A DNA stretch of 64,000 nucleotides, taken from assembly GCA_003439945.1 (NCBI GenBank), contig QVRM01007041.1:1-64000 (forward strand), read 5' to 3'. How positions within the stretch are numbered: the stretch's first letter is position 1; every line of letters begins with the position of its first letter. The position numbers and the translations under genes are program-made. Below, in pieces: positions 46,715-58,930 of this stretch. The stretch is from Dermanyssus gallinae (lineage: Eukaryota; Arthropoda; Arachnida; Mesostigmata; Dermanyssidae). The notes beneath the pieces are model-generated. The model saw only the letters and a program-made list of their open reading frames with translations. It had not been told where the DNA came from and searched no databases.

Positions 46715-47060
46715 GAAGTCATTGGTTTCCTAGTCAGTCTTAGAGCAGCCTGGAATCAAAGTTTTACGGAAGTGTCTGCGGAAAATTGTTGAAGCTAGCA
46801 GCTCTGTCTATTGTAAGACATCTGACTGGTAGACATCAGCCCTTTCTTAGCGGTTGTATTTCTTCTTAACAAGCCTGAAGGCGACGGTGGTGTTTCCATT
46901 GTTTACCAGAAAAAAAAAGATGAGAGCGTAACCTTGCAGCTTACTATGGGCCACTCTCGGTCGTTGACTTCGTTCTGAGAGGTCTTCGAGAAATTGATAT
47001 TAATACGGCCAGAACCGACCAATCACATTTCGGTGAGACAATTCGGCTTTCGTAAAGGCT
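46715..47060 (+). pseudogene. Family A RT fingers fragment (right part of the interrupted copy)
   Basis: Degenerate RT fingers in several frames: KLLKLAAL-like residues, FRKG at 47048-47058 after SHFGETIRLS. It parallels 52610-52950 and 60-460. Confidence 0.6.
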
Positions 47061-47379
47061 GTTGGGGAAAGTAAGCTTGTCTGAGCTGCTTTACGACAAC
47101 AATGCCTGCATTAGAACCGCTGCCACGTACAACGATTCGAAATACCGCCACGTGCAGCAACTCGAACGACGCCATACACGCGACAATTCGAGAGCGGCAG
47201 TGTGCCGAAATTTCAATAAATTAAAATTTAAGCGTTGCAAAACGACTTCAAACCGATAGAATAGCAAGTGCAAGGAATACTCGTGCACTAGTTGACTGAA
47301 GGACAGCAAAATTCGAGCAGGGACTTATATTGAGACTTGGCCCGACACGTGAACCCTTAGCTCCTCCTCCCCCTAGCTT

Positions 47380-48650
47380 ATCCTTCGAGATGGCCGCCCC
47401 TGGTGGCTGCCCTACCGGGCCCTCCACTACCCAAGAGTTCGGTGGCTATAAACCCGCTAGCATGCCTGAGGAAGCACAGAGACTGCGTCAGATTTTTGAA
47501 TCTACTAATCTGACGAGAACCGACGAGTGAGCTTCCAGATGATGCAGACTAAGGAACAGTCGCCCCTACCGCCAGCAAAGCCTGAGGAAGTACCACTTCC
47601 AGATAAAGCTATGAACATCCAGAATGAGTCTAGATTCACCTTCCGTACGAAAAAGCTAGCCACACTCCTTAAGCAAAGAAGAAAATTCGCGACCGTACTA
47701 GTCCTGAGCGAGAGGAGCCTTCTCTGTCTAGCTATGTAGACAAGAGGGATTCACAGCTTCTACTGATGTCAGGCTGATATAGCAAAACTAGTCGGTAAGC
47801 GCTGGATTACGCACACTAAAATCTCTAAATTTGAGCGAACCATAAGCGTGAATATGCGTGAACTCTGCCATAAGACGCTTAATAAAGGTTTCACCGTCTC
47901 TAGAACAAAAAGTCTGTCCATCGAGATAAATACCGACCCACTCTCAGAGCTCCTTCCTCTCTCACCGCCAGAGGAATTCATAGTTACAGAGATACAAAAC
48001 CTCCTCCACAAAAAGGAGCTAACCGCTAAATAATACGCACACCTGATGCAAAGCGAATGGCCTGCGTGTTCTTCTACTACCGCCAGTCTTAGTAAGAAAA
48101 GCACTTTAGTTGACAAGGCATTTACTGCCACAAACGTCCGAAAAACACGAGAGCTTCTATCGAGCGACTCTCGCCGCGATTCCCCAGACCGCGAAACGCA
48201 TTGCCGCACTTTAAGGAATAATTTTCCTGCAGGATCAGTACATCGTGATGACCAAGAGAGTTAGAAGCAGTCCAGTACCGGCACAGGCACTCTACGCAAT
48301 GTTGATATCTTACGTTGAAAAAAAACGAAAACGAGTTCAGATCCTAAAAAAAGCAGCGACAAGTCTCTGTAGCTTTCTTAAGAGAATAGACAATCAGGTA
48401 GTGGAATTGCCCATCCCGGCAACAGCAGATATCACTCCCATGGAAAAGACTTGGAGCAAGCCCTTGTGCAATACCCAGGAATGACTTTGGAAATCCGAGT
48501 TAAAAGCCGGAAAATAAAAGAGGCTCACGAAGAAGACTCACGAGGAAGAAGCCTGACTCTACCTTTGAGTCTGACTCTACCGAAATTAGGCAATGCGTCG
48601 TAGGTTGACGCTCTATGTGCTCTTAGAAACAAAATTTACTCGTCAAGTCC
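47380..48650 (+). mobile_element. Unassigned repeat family E, cluster 2 copy
   Basis: A longer relative of the repeat in the tandem units. Open stretches include 47330-47530 (Pro-rich, LRQIFESTNLTRTDE), 47848-48033 (NTDPLSELLPLSPPEEFIV) and 48245-48484 (YVEKKRKRVQILKKAATSL). Stops separate them. The conserved order with 6880-7660 shows a shared ancestor of at least 800 bases. I found no catalytic motif. Confidence 0.4.
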
Positions 48651-48759
48651 ATTTAGCCGAAGAACATTCTCAAAGCGTTTACCAAGGACGGAGGACCAAA
48701 CAGCCTAACTGGCAAAACGAGTGGCTAGGTGAAGAGATCTCGAGAAGAAAGTACTGCGG

Positions 48760-49260
48760 TCACCCCCCGACAAGGGGCAAGGAGAACGAACTGGATTTTA
48801 GTGGGTTTGTAAATCCCATAATATTGTGGCTTTAACAACGGCGCCTGTTGTGCATCACGCATTTAAACAGTTAACCTCTATTAAAAAAAAACGCACTACA
48901 GCTTATCGTTTAGTGGCAAATTCCTTCTAACAAAATATTTCTCGATCATATGGGTTGTGAAGTCACGATTCTATTGTCTCCATAAATAATTTTCAACAAA
49001 AATAATACAAGTAGAAATGGTTAAAGGCCAGTTCTTAAGACTGCGAAATTAACCCTTACTATTATCTGTGACTCGAGCCTAGAGCAACGGTCTGAGAGAG
49101 ACTGACGTGGGCTGAAGTTGTAAGGCCGAGCGCTTTGCCTACGCCATTCACCACATTCAGTAGTACAGAACGTTCTACCACTTTACTAGGAGCTTTGTAA
49201 ATATATATATATATATATATATATATACTGCGAGTGATAATAGTAACCATTGTGAACTGT
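48760..49260 (+). repeat. Duplicated ML upstream segment, copy b
   Basis: Shares a flank with 51065-51560 and 57125-57620, and partly with 42950-43290: GGGTTTGTAAATCCCATAAT, a poly(A) run, then CACGATTCTATTGTCTCCAT. This shows that whole gene segments, not just coding parts, were duplicated. Confidence 0.7.
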
Positions 49261-49278
49261 TAACGTCCCAAAATCGTC

Positions 49279-49775
49279 ATTGTACCGAAAAGTAGGTAGG
49301 AAAGCGCTGCGGTGCTAGCAGAGCGCGTGCTGGCCGCTGTCGTTGTTGCCGCTGCTTGTGTCGCAATGGTTCGAGGCACTCCATATAAATGCTGCGGCGG
49401 CTTGGCGGAGATCGTCAAAGTCAACATCCAGATCTGTCCGAGCAGCGCAGAACATTGCGTCGTCTATAGAGGTACTACCGTCTCACTAACGTTGATCTTT
49501 AAGCCTACCGAGGACGCCTTTAATGTCACTATGCAAGAGGCCATAACCGTCGAAGGCTCGACTATAAAAGTCCAAGAAGGCATAAACGTCTGCAATGCAG
49601 GACTTGAGTGCCCTCTTCATTAGAACGTTTAAACAACTTTAAACTACAAAATCTACCTGTGAGGAAGACATATTATGAGGGCAAATTGTTTGGTGAGCTT
49701 GTTTGACGAAGTCGGCAGTCTGATCACGTGCTTCCGGAGTCCCATTTTTATAACGTCTTTGTTGTTGGTCAGCTA
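49279..49775 (+). pseudogene. ML-domain (NPC2-like) gene, cluster 2 copy b, several lesions
   Basis: Aligned with copy a, the start codon is ATT (49279), a TAG follows at codon 7, and the ML frame reads from about 49312 through a signal peptide (VVVAAACVAMVRG) and CCGGLAEIV, QICPSSAEHC, LTLIFKPTEDAF, CNAGLECPLH to a second stop at 49621-49623 where paralogues have Lys. Beyond it the homology continues in broken frames (LFDEVGSLITC near 49708). The polyadenylation signal is altered to AGTAAA. A clear pseudogene. Confidence 0.8.
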
Positions 49776-50109
49776 AACAACAGCTAACAAGGTCAAGCTA
49801 AATCGGTCTGCGTTGTGGAAAACCTGCGTTGCTAAAAGCACTATGTTGCGTACCTATCTTCAAGCCGTTGCCAATAATCCAATTAATCACATGTCACAGT
49901 AAAATGATTTTTGCCGTACGCTTTATTCGCTTGTTTATTCTGCTTCATCACACGTGGGATATTGTCGGAGCACACGTGCACATCCTAAGGTCGATTTGGT
50001 TGCAGATATGAGCTAGCATGACGTGTCAGGCGCTTCTATTGCAGTATTGTGCATCATCTTCCAAGATCTTCCGTAGGTGGTCGGAGAACGTAAACAGATG
50101 CCGGTTGCT

Positions 50110-50321
50110 AGACACAAGGGTAGTCGACCCCGGTAGCGTGGTGGCTTAAGTATGCGCCTCGCGACCGGAGGAAACACATAGGTGCGCGGGTTCGAGCCCC
50201 ACCGTTGCTCATTTGTATTTATGGGGGTCCGTCTATGAAGCAGTGCGAAAAGCAGTCCCATGGACGTTAAATCCTGGCTGAGAGTCAGCCCCGAAAGGAT
50301 TTTTTTAAGACACAAGGGTAG
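50110..50321 (+). mobile_element. tRNA-derived SINE, copy 1, with 14-bp target duplication
   Basis: Element 50124-50307 is bounded by exact direct repeats AGACACAAGGGTAG at 50110-50123 and 50308-50321. It has pol III A-box-like TAGCGTGGTGG (50134-50144) and B-box GGTTCGAGCCC (50188-50198), then a tRNA-unrelated tail ending in a T-rich stretch. Copies a and b of the ML segments share the surrounding sequence without the SINE in copy a, confirming insertion. Confidence 0.85.
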
Positions 50322-50569
50322 CAAGCCCCGCCCGCTAGCTGTGGGCAGTGTATTGCTCAACTCTGACGAAATGAGGCGACTGAACAAAGTACGTGCAGAT
50401 GTTGTATTACAGTTTCGTATGCGATGTATACTAGACTTAGTAAGTGTAAAACCCCCAAAAAACAAACAAAAATATAGTTCGGGTCAATTCAGTGCAGGCC
50501 TGAAAATTGATTGAGGTTCGTCAACTCTTTGGAGCTGGGCCACACGTTCTAGACTGCGACCAGACCGAT

Positions 50570-50880
50570 AATGGAAAAAAGTTTGTTTTTTATATGGAAG
50601 GTTTGGAAAGTGCATAATGCACGGTCGGTGTTGGCAATCAACAACAACTAGTGTGGGACTCTTGCCCACCAAAAAAACCCAGTCCTCCCCACCATCCCCA
50701 AGGTTCGGAATCGTGTTGGACAATACTCTACTTGCAGCAGTACCTACAACGCGTTGGTAAATTTGATTTCCCACATGCCGCATGTGCAACTCAGGAGAGG
50801 CTAATTATCTAGGGCACCGCTACGAACGCTAGGCTTTTTTTAACACTGAGCAAGAGCTACTGTCCCGGAACGTATAATTG
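50570..50880 (+). pseudogene. R1-like retroelement fragment
   Basis: Closely parallels 56980-57100 (GTTGGTAAA, CATGCCGCA and the following 80 bases). It is the degenerate C-terminal end of an R1-type element next to the repeated ML flank. Confidence 0.45.
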
Positions 50881-51579
50881 GTTAACCCCTTGACATGTCA
50901 AACCCTTGTAGAGACGCTCCTTATATATCATGAATATTGGATTATGTTAAGAAGATTCGCAGAATTTGTATTCGAGGTGAAAATAACCGCCGCACAAAGT
51001 CGAACAGCCTAAATGGCACATAGAGTGGCTAGATAAAGTAATCTCAAGAAAAAAGCACCGCGGCCACTCCCCGACAAGGAGCAAGAAGGACGAACTGGAT
51101 TTTAGTGGGTTTGTGAGTTCCACAATACAGTGGCTTTAACAATGACGCCTGCTGTGTATTATGCATTTAAGCAGTTCACCCCTATAAAAAAAAAGTAAAA
51201 AAACGCGCAATAGCCTATCGTTTGGTAGCAAATGCCTTCTAAAGAAATAATGCTCGATTAGATTTGGGCTATGCAGTTACGATTCTATTGTCTTCATAAA
51301 TCATTTTCAACTAAAATAACAAAAATAAAGACGGTCAAAGACCACTTCTTACGACTGCAAAGTCAACCCTCGCTTCTATGACTCGAGCCTTTCTGCCCAT
51401 CCCAGAGCAATGGCCTGAGAGAGAGAGACTTACACGGGCTGAAATTGTAAGGGCGAGCACTTTGCTACGGCCATTCGCGACCTAGTAGCACAGAACGTTC
51501 TATCACCTAACGAGGAGCTGTATTCATACTGCGAATGATAATCGTAACCGTTGTAAACTGCTGACGTCCTAAAATCATC

Positions 51580-52118
51580 ATGGTACCGAGAGGTGGTAGA
51601 TGAAGAAGCGCTGCGGTACCAGCAGAGCGCGTGCTGGCCGCCGCTGTCGTTGTTGCGGCCGCTTGTGTCGCATTCGTTCGAGGCAGTCCATATAAAAATT
51701 CATACGAATTCTGCGACGGCTCCGCGGAGAGCGTCAAGTTCCACATCGACAACTGTAGGTTCAGAGAGCCAGAAGAGTGCATCGTCGTTAGAGATACTAT
51801 CGTCGGACTAAGGTTGATCTTTAAGTCTACCAAGAACGCATTTAATGTCACTATGCAAAGGCCATGATCGTCGAAGGCAAGACCACAGAAGGCGCGAACG
51901 TCTGCAATCGAGGACTTCAGTGCCCTCTCCATAAGAACTTTCAACAAAGCTTGTGGTACTCCATAGCTCTGCGCAAGGCATGTCATGCAAGCAAATTAAT
52001 TAGTGCATTGAGCTTGTTTGACGAAGTCGGCAGCCTGATCACGTGCGTCCGGACCACCATTTCTGTGGTGTATAAATATATAAGTATAACCAAACAAAAT
52101 AAAAAACTGCATCGCTAG
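51580..52118 (+). pseudogene. ML-domain (NPC2-like) gene, cluster 2 copy c, stop and frameshift
   Basis: ATG 51580 is followed by TGA at codon 8 (51601-51603). The same frame then gives a signal peptide (LAAAVVVAAACVAFVRG) and SPYKNSYEFCDGSAE, DNCRFREPEEC, LRLIFKSTKNAFNV. A one-base deletion near 51857 shifts the frame; the rest (CNRGLQCPLHKN, LSLFDEVGSLITC) reads on to a TAG at 52116-52118. AATAAA lies at 52181-52186. Confidence 0.8.
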
Positions 52119-52239
52119 AAACACTATGTCGCGTATTTATCTTCAAGCCGTATCCAATAATCCAATTAATCACATGTCACAATAAAATGTATTTTTGCCG
52201 TACGCTTTATTCGCTTGTTTATTCTGCACACGATCAAGG

Positions 52240-53720
52240 ATTGCCAAGAAAAGTAGAGAAATACCGCACAAAATTAAAGCACGATACAAACAATGGTAGA
52301 TGCTTTCTAAAGGCGATCCGAGCTGCGAGGATGTGGCTCTTAAACATCGTTTTAAAGAACTACGTCGTGACTCCTCCAAGGTTTCGAGATTCAATAGCAG
52401 AACCTGTGGTGGAGGTCAGGAATAATCATCCGCATGAATAGTCGGCTCAGGGAGACTTTGGACAACACGAAAAAAATAGCAGGCAAGCTAAACCGTTATT
52501 TTAGGCAGCGGCGCGATCAAAAGTCACGATAAGCAATGGGCTGGACCAAACATGGGAGGACAGTGACAGATTCTTCTTACTCAGCGCTGCGTGTATTTTT
52601 CATGTTCTTGGTTTCTTACTCAGTCTTAGGCTATTATCGAGGTGTTACGGGAGTGTCTGCAAAAATGTTGAAGCTAGCAGCTCTATCTACATATAACAAG
52701 ACATCTCGCTAGTATCATTAACCGTTCTTTAGCGACGTTTGTTTATTTTCTCATCAAGGTTTAAGGCCACGGCGGTGTTTTCAATGTTTGAAAAGAAGGG
52801 ATGAGAGCGAAACCTTACTGCAGCTAACTTTAGGCCATTCTTGGTCGTTGACTTTGATAAAGAAGTCTTCGGGAAATTGATACTAGTACGGCTAGGTCGT
52901 TGATCAGTTTCTTTTTGGCTAACTAATTTGGTTTTTGTAAAGACTGTTGAGGAGAGTAAAATTAGTGCTGGCGTTACAGATGCTCGCTCATCTGCGCTAC
53001 TTTACGACAAACGTTGCCTAGTATTGGTCCTTTCTCTCAGGCTTCGAAGGAAGCCAACAAGAGTTGGGCAGATTGAGTAAAAATGGCATCATGTTGATAT
53101 CAGAACTTCACAAGTCTTGGTTATCGGACCGTTTCTGAACTTTCTAAATTTAATTTTTGTTAAAAAATCAGCTTCTTAAGATTGACCTAGCAATCGCAGG
53201 CATTCACGACATGACTCTGGTATTTGGCGTGAATATTGGTTAAACGATTGGTGAATGGATTAGTTGTTAATACTAATAACAGCTGCATCGTTGCTTTTCT
53301 TTAATTTTAGAGGGTGCTGGTCATGCCCGGCAGCTTTTTTCTTCTGGAACGCCGGGTCGCGTTATCTCGAATGACTAGTTACCTGGGACTTTTTCTTCAA
53401 GAGAATGTGAAATGGCAGCGCGGTTTGAAACATATATCACCAAAATGCTGCGCGATCTTTGCGTTGCGTCGTCAGAAGTTGATAGGTGTTCCCACATGAG
53501 TTTCATTTCTAGTGCACACAGTCTTGTTTGCACACTAACGCTGTGTAATGCGATTCTTATCTGGGGTGGTGGCAATGATAGGATTCCCCGTAGACCCAGA
53601 ATAATACAAAACAATGCGCTTAAAGCAGTTTTTTTTTACTAGAAAGCGTTGAGATTCGGTATGTGAACGTTACGTTTCTCATAATGTGGTCCCTGTTGCA
53701 TAATGGAGGGCCACGGGTAG
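52240..53720 (+). pseudogene. Family A retroelement, degenerate long copy
   Basis: Runs from the EN-RT linker (matching 44306-44515) through damaged RT fingers to a readable thumb at 53380-53500 (YLGLFLQENVKWQ, HISPKCCAIF, KLIGVPT), which matches 1063-1165. The palm is unreadable. Many stops. Confidence 0.65.
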
Positions 53721-53989
53721 AACTTTGTAACTTGCGTGCCATGATGATGTTGATGATCTTTGCCTGTTAGCCACAGCCGCTGTTCGCGCACGTTTTTTTT
53801 ATAAATACAAGAGGGAGAAATGCTTTTAAGCACGCTGTGCAGGACTACACGCCGGCTGGTAGCTTGATGACCACCAAAGCCTTTGTATTACCTGCTAAAA
53901 CCCTCACACACCTCCTGTCATCTTTCGTAACCGGGTCCTATAGGTGAAACTAATATTGCTCGCAGTTGAAGGGAAGAAGTCTCTAATAC

Positions 53990-54620
53990 TATCACAACCT
54001 ATCGTGTACCTATCCGCACTGCTTCTTGTCTAAAACTCTGTAAATTAAATTTTCTTGCAATTCAGGCCCTCACAATGCACATATCCGGGCGCCATCCGTT
54101 AGATCGACCGTCGCCGAGACCACATCCACCATCTCCTTACGTACAGCTTCCTCCTTGGCCATCATGATCCCTGTTATTACGTGGGCAAGTCTGCTCCACT
54201 GTTCTCGAGACTCCAACATACGTGCGACAACATCTTTTAGATCTAAAGTATCTCCGAGCAGCCCGCTTTGTGGTACTCTCCATTCCGGGCAGTGGAACAC
54301 CGTGTCTTCCGGCGTGTCTCGGGTTATCATGTTGCAGAAAACGCAGATGCCCGAATTTGTCTTTCCACTCCTCTTGAAATACGCCTGAAACTCCCCATGA
54401 CCTGTAAGGACTTGCGTGAGGTGGTAGGTCAGTTCTCCGCCGGGGCTATCCATCCAAGACCTGATGTCGGGGAACAGCGTCTTAACAGAGAAGCCAGGTT
54501 CGCATTCTTGAGAAGAATTCACGATGCCGGTCGTCAGCTGTTTAAAAGGGATGCGCGCCATTTCATTTACCCCTTGTTGTCTCGAGCGTTCGGCGTAACG
54601 TGTCTTCTGCCCGGCGGCGA
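53990..54620 (-). pseudogene. R1-clade C-terminal relic
   Basis: An open minus-strand frame (54070-54843) includes LFPDIRSWMDSPGGELTYHL, TQVLTGHGEFQAYFKR and CVFCNMITRDTPEDTVFHCP: the R1-clade C-terminal domain with a CX2C-type zinc knuckle. The residues before LFPDIRSW do not match the family, so the insertion is 5' truncated near 54620. Confidence 0.75.
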
Positions 54621-54849
54621 CCAGGACGTCCGACGTGGCGTGGCAGCGACAGCGGCGTGAGCGTGGCAGTGAGACTGCCCTAGGGTGGTGAGTTAGAGAC
54701 ATAGGCAGGCGTAGGTAGATTGAGATACATATACATTTATTTAGTTGAGTGATTGTTATATGTATATCTAGCGCAGTGTTGTTAAGTGTGTAGTGTGTCT
54801 GATTTCCAACGGCGAAACAGCTGTGTGCTAACCGCCGGGACATAGACTA

Positions 54850-55560
54850 GAGTGAGGGTTGGCTTGGCAATATTACGAAGAGGGGCGGCGCTGCCGTATT
54901 GCTCTCATTCGTATCGTGAATTATAATAAATAAAACTCAGCGTCAGTAAACACGCGCATATTCGACTGTCTTCATTCTACGGTTCTTTACGGCAACAGTT
55001 TTTATTTAGATGATTTAGTGGGCTCGTCGTCATTGTTAGATTAAGCTATAAAGTAAGTAGAACACCACTGTGAGGTGTATGAGCACATTATACTTAAACG
55101 TTTAAAAGGAGATTCTTTATATTGACCGAGTGCCAGCCGGATTTTTCTAAAATTCTCTGAAGTCTTGCACTCTCGTAGCTCCGGAATGAGTTCCTATTCC
55201 ACGGAGATATGCCTGGTGTGTTTATTTTTTCTCTACGCAATACTCTTGCTTAAACATTTTGACAAATTTAGGCATAAGCACTTGTGTTTATCTGAACGTG
55301 TAGCAAACCCCCGAGATCACCCGCAGAGATTTCCCATCAGACACTGACCAGGGTCGTCCCAAAAAACTTCGTCTATCTTCGACTGTGAACCAAATGCCAC
55401 GAGCGGCAGTGTTAACCGGGAGAAAGGACGGGCCACCCACGCCTGCATTGGCGCGACTATGACAACGGTGTCCCAACTCAAAGGATCGTGTTAACGCGCA
55501 CGCAAACAAGCATCAGTAGCGCCCAGTAGCGTGCCTCGGGGTGCTGAAAAACATCTGCCT
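54850..55560. other. No gene recognised
   Basis: About 700 bases with short open frames only; a minus-strand frame at 55288-55509 may be a remnant of a transposable element. Confidence 0.3.
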
Positions 55561-55569
55561 CTTTTTAGA

Positions 55570-57110
55570 GGGCGGCGTAAAGTTCTGACGCGGTCTGACT
55601 TGGTCTCAGCTGCGATCTGCCTAAGACGCGACATCGCCTTCCTACGACGAGTATGCACGCGCCGTAGAGCAATGCAACAGCCAGAAGTCTTCTATTTATG
55701 GAAATAGCACAGAGAAGCACAAAGAGCCCCACATAAGGCAATTAAAAATATTGTAAAATAGACCACTCGAACTCTTTGTCTGAGAACGTCGATGACAATT
55801 CCTGGGCAAAGTGTATAAGGTTGTACGTAACAAAGTGCCCCACGCACAACCGCCCCTACAAGTAGGAGTAGCCCGACCGACTATAGTCGTGCTGTTTCCA
55901 CAAATATCCCCGCCAGAGCCGGTACTCTTTGAAGGGACCTCAGACCCTACCTTCGAGCCAATCTCAATCTAAGAGATCAGAATGGTGGCCGAACGCAGAC
56001 GGCCAAGAAAAGCAGCGCGCCTAGGTGCAGTCTACCATCAAGCAGGTCTCTAGAGAAACATCCCAAAGTAATCGAATGCATGATTGACACAATTCTCACC
56101 AGCGAGGGCTATCCTAAGCCTTAAAAACGACACTTTGGCTTTCACTCTGAAACCCGGTAAACCGCCAGGAAACCTTTCTGAGTGCAGACCTGTAAGGTCC
56201 TATTCAAAACACAAAAAATTACCTATTTAAAACAACTGAACATACTACTAATGAACGATTAGTTACAAACCTAAGCGCTAAGGAGACGCTGTTGAAAAAC
56301 CAGTATGGTTTCTGCGCTAGACACTACACGCATTCGGGTATCAGCAAGGTTCTAAACATAGCCAAAACACAGAAAAATTCGCCGATAGCAGACTGGTCGC
56401 ATTGTCTAGCCGAATCCCTTAATCATACCTAAAAGACCACCAAGCATCAACATATGAAGGCGTGGACTATGCAGTCACAGCCGGCGACCCCCAAGGGTCT
56501 GTATTGGAACCAGTCCAGTGGAATCTAACCTACGGTGGAAAACTTAGGCTACCACATCCTTCGAGAGATTATTCCATCGCCTCCGCCGACAAAAGAACAG
56601 CTAACGAAACTCTGGCGGATATCCGACAGTTTTAAACGTGTTTTAAACGGCCTGACAAATGATCAAGTATACCCATAGACCTTTAGCGCTAAACATAGCA
56701 CGGGCAAGTCGCGCAGCAGAAGTCACACAAGTCCGACTCCGAACATATTCCCTGCAACCTCAGAGTTAAAGAATTAGCATCAGAAACCCTCTTAATTAAC
56801 GTCCGGACGAAGGGAGCACGAATCAGCAGACAGACTCTAAGCAAATGGAGTCAACAATGGGAAGCAATCCAGTCGGACCATTCTAGATACTGCAAAAAAG
56901 CAATACTCCCTAATCTCAACAATGGTACAGCCCCGACTTGCTTACCTACCCACTCGCGTAACTGCTAACAGGCCGCTGTGGCTGTTTTCAGCAGTCCCTA
57001 CACCGTGTTGGTAAAACTGACTTCTCGCATGCCGCAAGTGCAACTTAGAAGAGGCTGATTATATAGGGCTGCTGCTGCTACGAACACTAGGCTTTTTTTG
57101 TTAGCACTGA
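55570..57110 (+). pseudogene. R1-clade reverse transcriptase relic
   Basis: Degenerate RT with FTLKPGKPPGN and SECRPVRS near 56140-56200, GDPQGSVLEPVQWNLTYGGK at about 56485-56545 (the PQGS box of R1-type elements), the catalytic position mutated (IASADKRTA), LSKWSQQWEAIQSDHSRYCK and a degraded C-terminus. Frameshifts and stops throughout. Confidence 0.65.
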
Positions 57111-57633
57111 GCACTGCGGCCAGTGCCCCCGACAAGAGGCAAAGAGAACGAACGCCATTTTTGTGAGTTTGTAAATCCCATAATACAGAGGCTTTAACAA
57201 CGACGCCTTTAAGTAAATAACCTCTATAGAAAAAAAAACGAAAAAAAACAACGCACAACAGCCCATCGTTTGGTAGCAAATGCCTCCTAACAAAATAATT
57301 CTCGATCAGATGGGCTATGAAGTCACGATTCTATTGTCTCCATAAATCACTTTCAACTAAAACAATAACTGTAGAAACGGTAAAGGACCGCTTCTTAAGA
57401 CTGCTGAAAAAAAAATCAACCCTCGCTTCTATGACTCGAGCTTCTCTGCCCATTCCAGAGCAATGGCCTTAGAGAGACTATTGTAGGCTGAAGTTGTAAG
57501 GGCGAGCGCTTTGCGCTACGGCTATTCACGGCCTAGTAGCAAAGAACGTTCTATCACCCTACGAGAAGCTGCTATATATTTACTGCAAGTGATATAAGTA
57601 ACCGTTGTGAACTATTGACGTCCCAAAATCGTC

Positions 57634-58153
57634 ATGATACTGAAAAGTAGGTGGAGACGCGCTGCGGTACCCGCAGAGCGCGTTCTGGCTGCTATTGGTA
57701 TTGCGACCGCTGTCGTTGTTGCGGCCGCTGCTGTCTCAGACGTTGAAGAAAGAAAAACACCCATATAACAATCCATATGAATTCTGCGGCGGCTCCGCGA
57801 AGAGCATCAGGGTCACCAACATGGACTGTGAGGAAACATGGCCAACGGGGTGCCGTGTTTCTATAAGTACTATCGTCGAACTAACGGTAACCTTTACGCC
57901 TACCAAGGACGCATTTAATGTCACTATGCAAAAAGCCAGGATCGTCAAAGGCAAGACTGTAGACTACACAGAAGGAATGAACGGCTGCAAAAAACTTAAT
58001 TGCCCTCTCCGTAAGAACGTTCAACAAAGCTTAACTTATTTTGAACCGGTGAGCAAGACAATTCATGCGAACAACTTGACTAGTGCATTGAAATTGTTTG
58101 ACGAAGTCGGCAGCCTGATTGCGTGCGTCCGGACTACCTTTTTTATAATATAG
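57634..58153 (+). pseudogene. ML-domain (NPC2-like) gene, cluster 2 copy d, frameshift at signal peptide end
   Basis: ATG 57634 opens an unbroken signal-peptide frame (VLAAIGIATAVVVAAAAV) that hits a stop about 45 codons on. The mature ML domain is open in the next frame from about 57760 to the TAG at 58151-58153: NPYEFCGGSAKSI, MDCEETWPTGC, LTVTFTPTKDAFNV, GCKKLNCPLRKN, LKLFDEVGSLIAC, six cysteines in all. A short A-rich replacement between signal peptide and domain (57740-57762) causes the shift. It is the least damaged domain of cluster 2. AATAAA lies at 58264-58269. Confidence 0.8.
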
Positions 58154-58858
58154 GCCGAATAAAATCGGTCTGCGTTGTGGAAAAACTGCGCTGCTGACAA
58201 AACACTATGTTGCGTGCACCTATCTTCAAGCCGTATCCAGTAATCCAATTATTCACATGTCACAATAAAATGGTACGTTTTGCCGTACGCTCTTTTCGTT
58301 TGTTTATTCTGCTTCATCATACACACACAGGCAAGAATATTTACGGAGCACACGTGCACGTCTTAAGGTGGATTTGGTTTTTTGCGTGCATCAGACACTT
58401 GCTCCCTCACCATACCCCCTAAACAACGCGATTCGGTATCGAAACTCTTTTACGAAGTTGAGTTGGCCTACCTGAAGCTACCGGATTCAGTCCGCTAGCC
58501 GGTACTGTGCAGAGGGCTGCAGTTCTGGTGTTTTGAGCTAGAAATCTAGCAGCAAATTATGGCGTAGTAACATAGGAGCATAGGTTTATAAAAATAAAAG
58601 CTGTCTGTTCTCTCTGCCCTACACAATCCGAGAGGAACATTTGCAAACGCATGAAAAAATGTGAATAGAAACATTGTTGGCACGTTTCACCGGCTAGATC
58701 AGGCCAATCTGTTAGCAAATCGATCGGTGAGCCAAGGCGACTCAGGGATCCAGCGCAACTATATATGTATGGACGATAGCGTACCACCAGTCGGCATCTA
58801 AGTTGAAATCTAACACACCATTGCCCACTAGGCATAGAATCGGCACTGATCCAGCAAC

Positions 58859-58922
58859 AGTTGCTGTACCTCACTCACTTAAATACCGCGAAAGTTGCTG
58901 TACCTCACTCACTTAAATACCG
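58859..58922 (+). repeat. 34-bp period tandem duplication
   Basis: A 30-base segment beginning AGTTGCTGTACCTCACTCAC occurs at 58859-58888 and again, exactly, at 58893-58922. Confidence 0.95.
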
Positions 58923-58930
58923 TTTACGTA

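Noticed and set aside
54620..54843. Extending the R1-like frame upstream to its ATG at 54843
   Set aside because: Residues before about 54620 (minus strand) do not resemble the family and look like unrelated flanking DNA read through in frame.
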